Under the pieces are notes generated by a model. The model worked only from the letters and a program-made list of their open reading frames with translations, did no database searches and was not told the origin of the DNA. A stretch of DNA of 5,567 nt from assembly GCA_964388785.1 (NCBI GenBank), contig CAYMBX010000049.1:1-5567 (forward strand), in the 5' to 3' direction. Both the position numbers and the translations under genes were made by a program. Positions 5,533 through 5,567 of this stretch are shown here, one piece after another. The stretch's first letter is position 1; every line of letters starts with the position of its first letter. The DNA is from VGKU01 sp964388785. GTDB taxonomy: Bacteria; Patescibacteriota; Patescibacteriia; UBA9934; GWF2-40-263.

Positions 5533-5567
5533 TAAGCGTCAAGATTCATCAGATCACGCCTCTCATT

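Overview
The window looks like a piece of a bacterial chromosome, most probably from a Patescibacteria / Candidate Phyla Radiation genome. This placement is inference from four things: a MurF that starts almost directly at its P-loop and so lacks the usual N-terminal domain; a membrane-anchored protein ending in paired DxDxDG (thrombospondin type 3-like) repeats before an 'NPRGKG' tail; very tight gene packing; and a shortened cell-division/peptidoglycan cluster. TAA, TAG and TGA all end genes here, which fits the standard bacterial code and not the UGA=Gly code of some CPR lineages. No gene is a species marker, so the exact phylum stays open.

All recognisable genes lie on the minus strand, so the layout is read from right to left. 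The right end (5396-5567) is an AT-rich intergenic region with two divergent sigma70-type promoters, each with an extended -10. One drives a DUF4178-like acidic protein (5395-4955). The other fires rightward out of the window toward a gene that is not visible. After the DUF4178-like gene comes a 113-bp gap. It holds a 68-bp nearly perfect palindrome that starts 2 nt after the stop codon, and then a second hairpin with terminator geometry whose loop contains the ATG of the next gene.

From 4841 down to 1 runs a tight cluster of four genes with gaps of 1 or 2 nt: a bitopic protein with a calcium-binding-type repeat tail (4841-3639); the septal transpeptidase FtsI/PBP3 (3637-1877); MurF (1874-591), which adds D-Ala-D-Ala to the peptidoglycan precursor; and the first 196 codons of a membrane-anchored Cys-containing protein of unknown function (589 to the window edge). 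FtsI and MurF act at opposite ends of one pathway: MurF completes the pentapeptide in the cytoplasm, and FtsI cross-links it outside the membrane at the septum. The two unknown proteins on either side each have a single N-terminal membrane helix with the rest predicted outside the cell, so the cluster reads as an envelope/division operon. The usual dcw neighbours ftsL (before ftsI) and murE (between ftsI and murF) are absent from this stretch.

The least ordinary parts are the 4818-4855 region (terminator-shaped hairpin, -10-like hexamer and start codon superimposed, possibly a leaderless start) and the 68-bp palindrome at 4885-4952. I saw no tRNA, rRNA, CRISPR array, transposase or defence gene.
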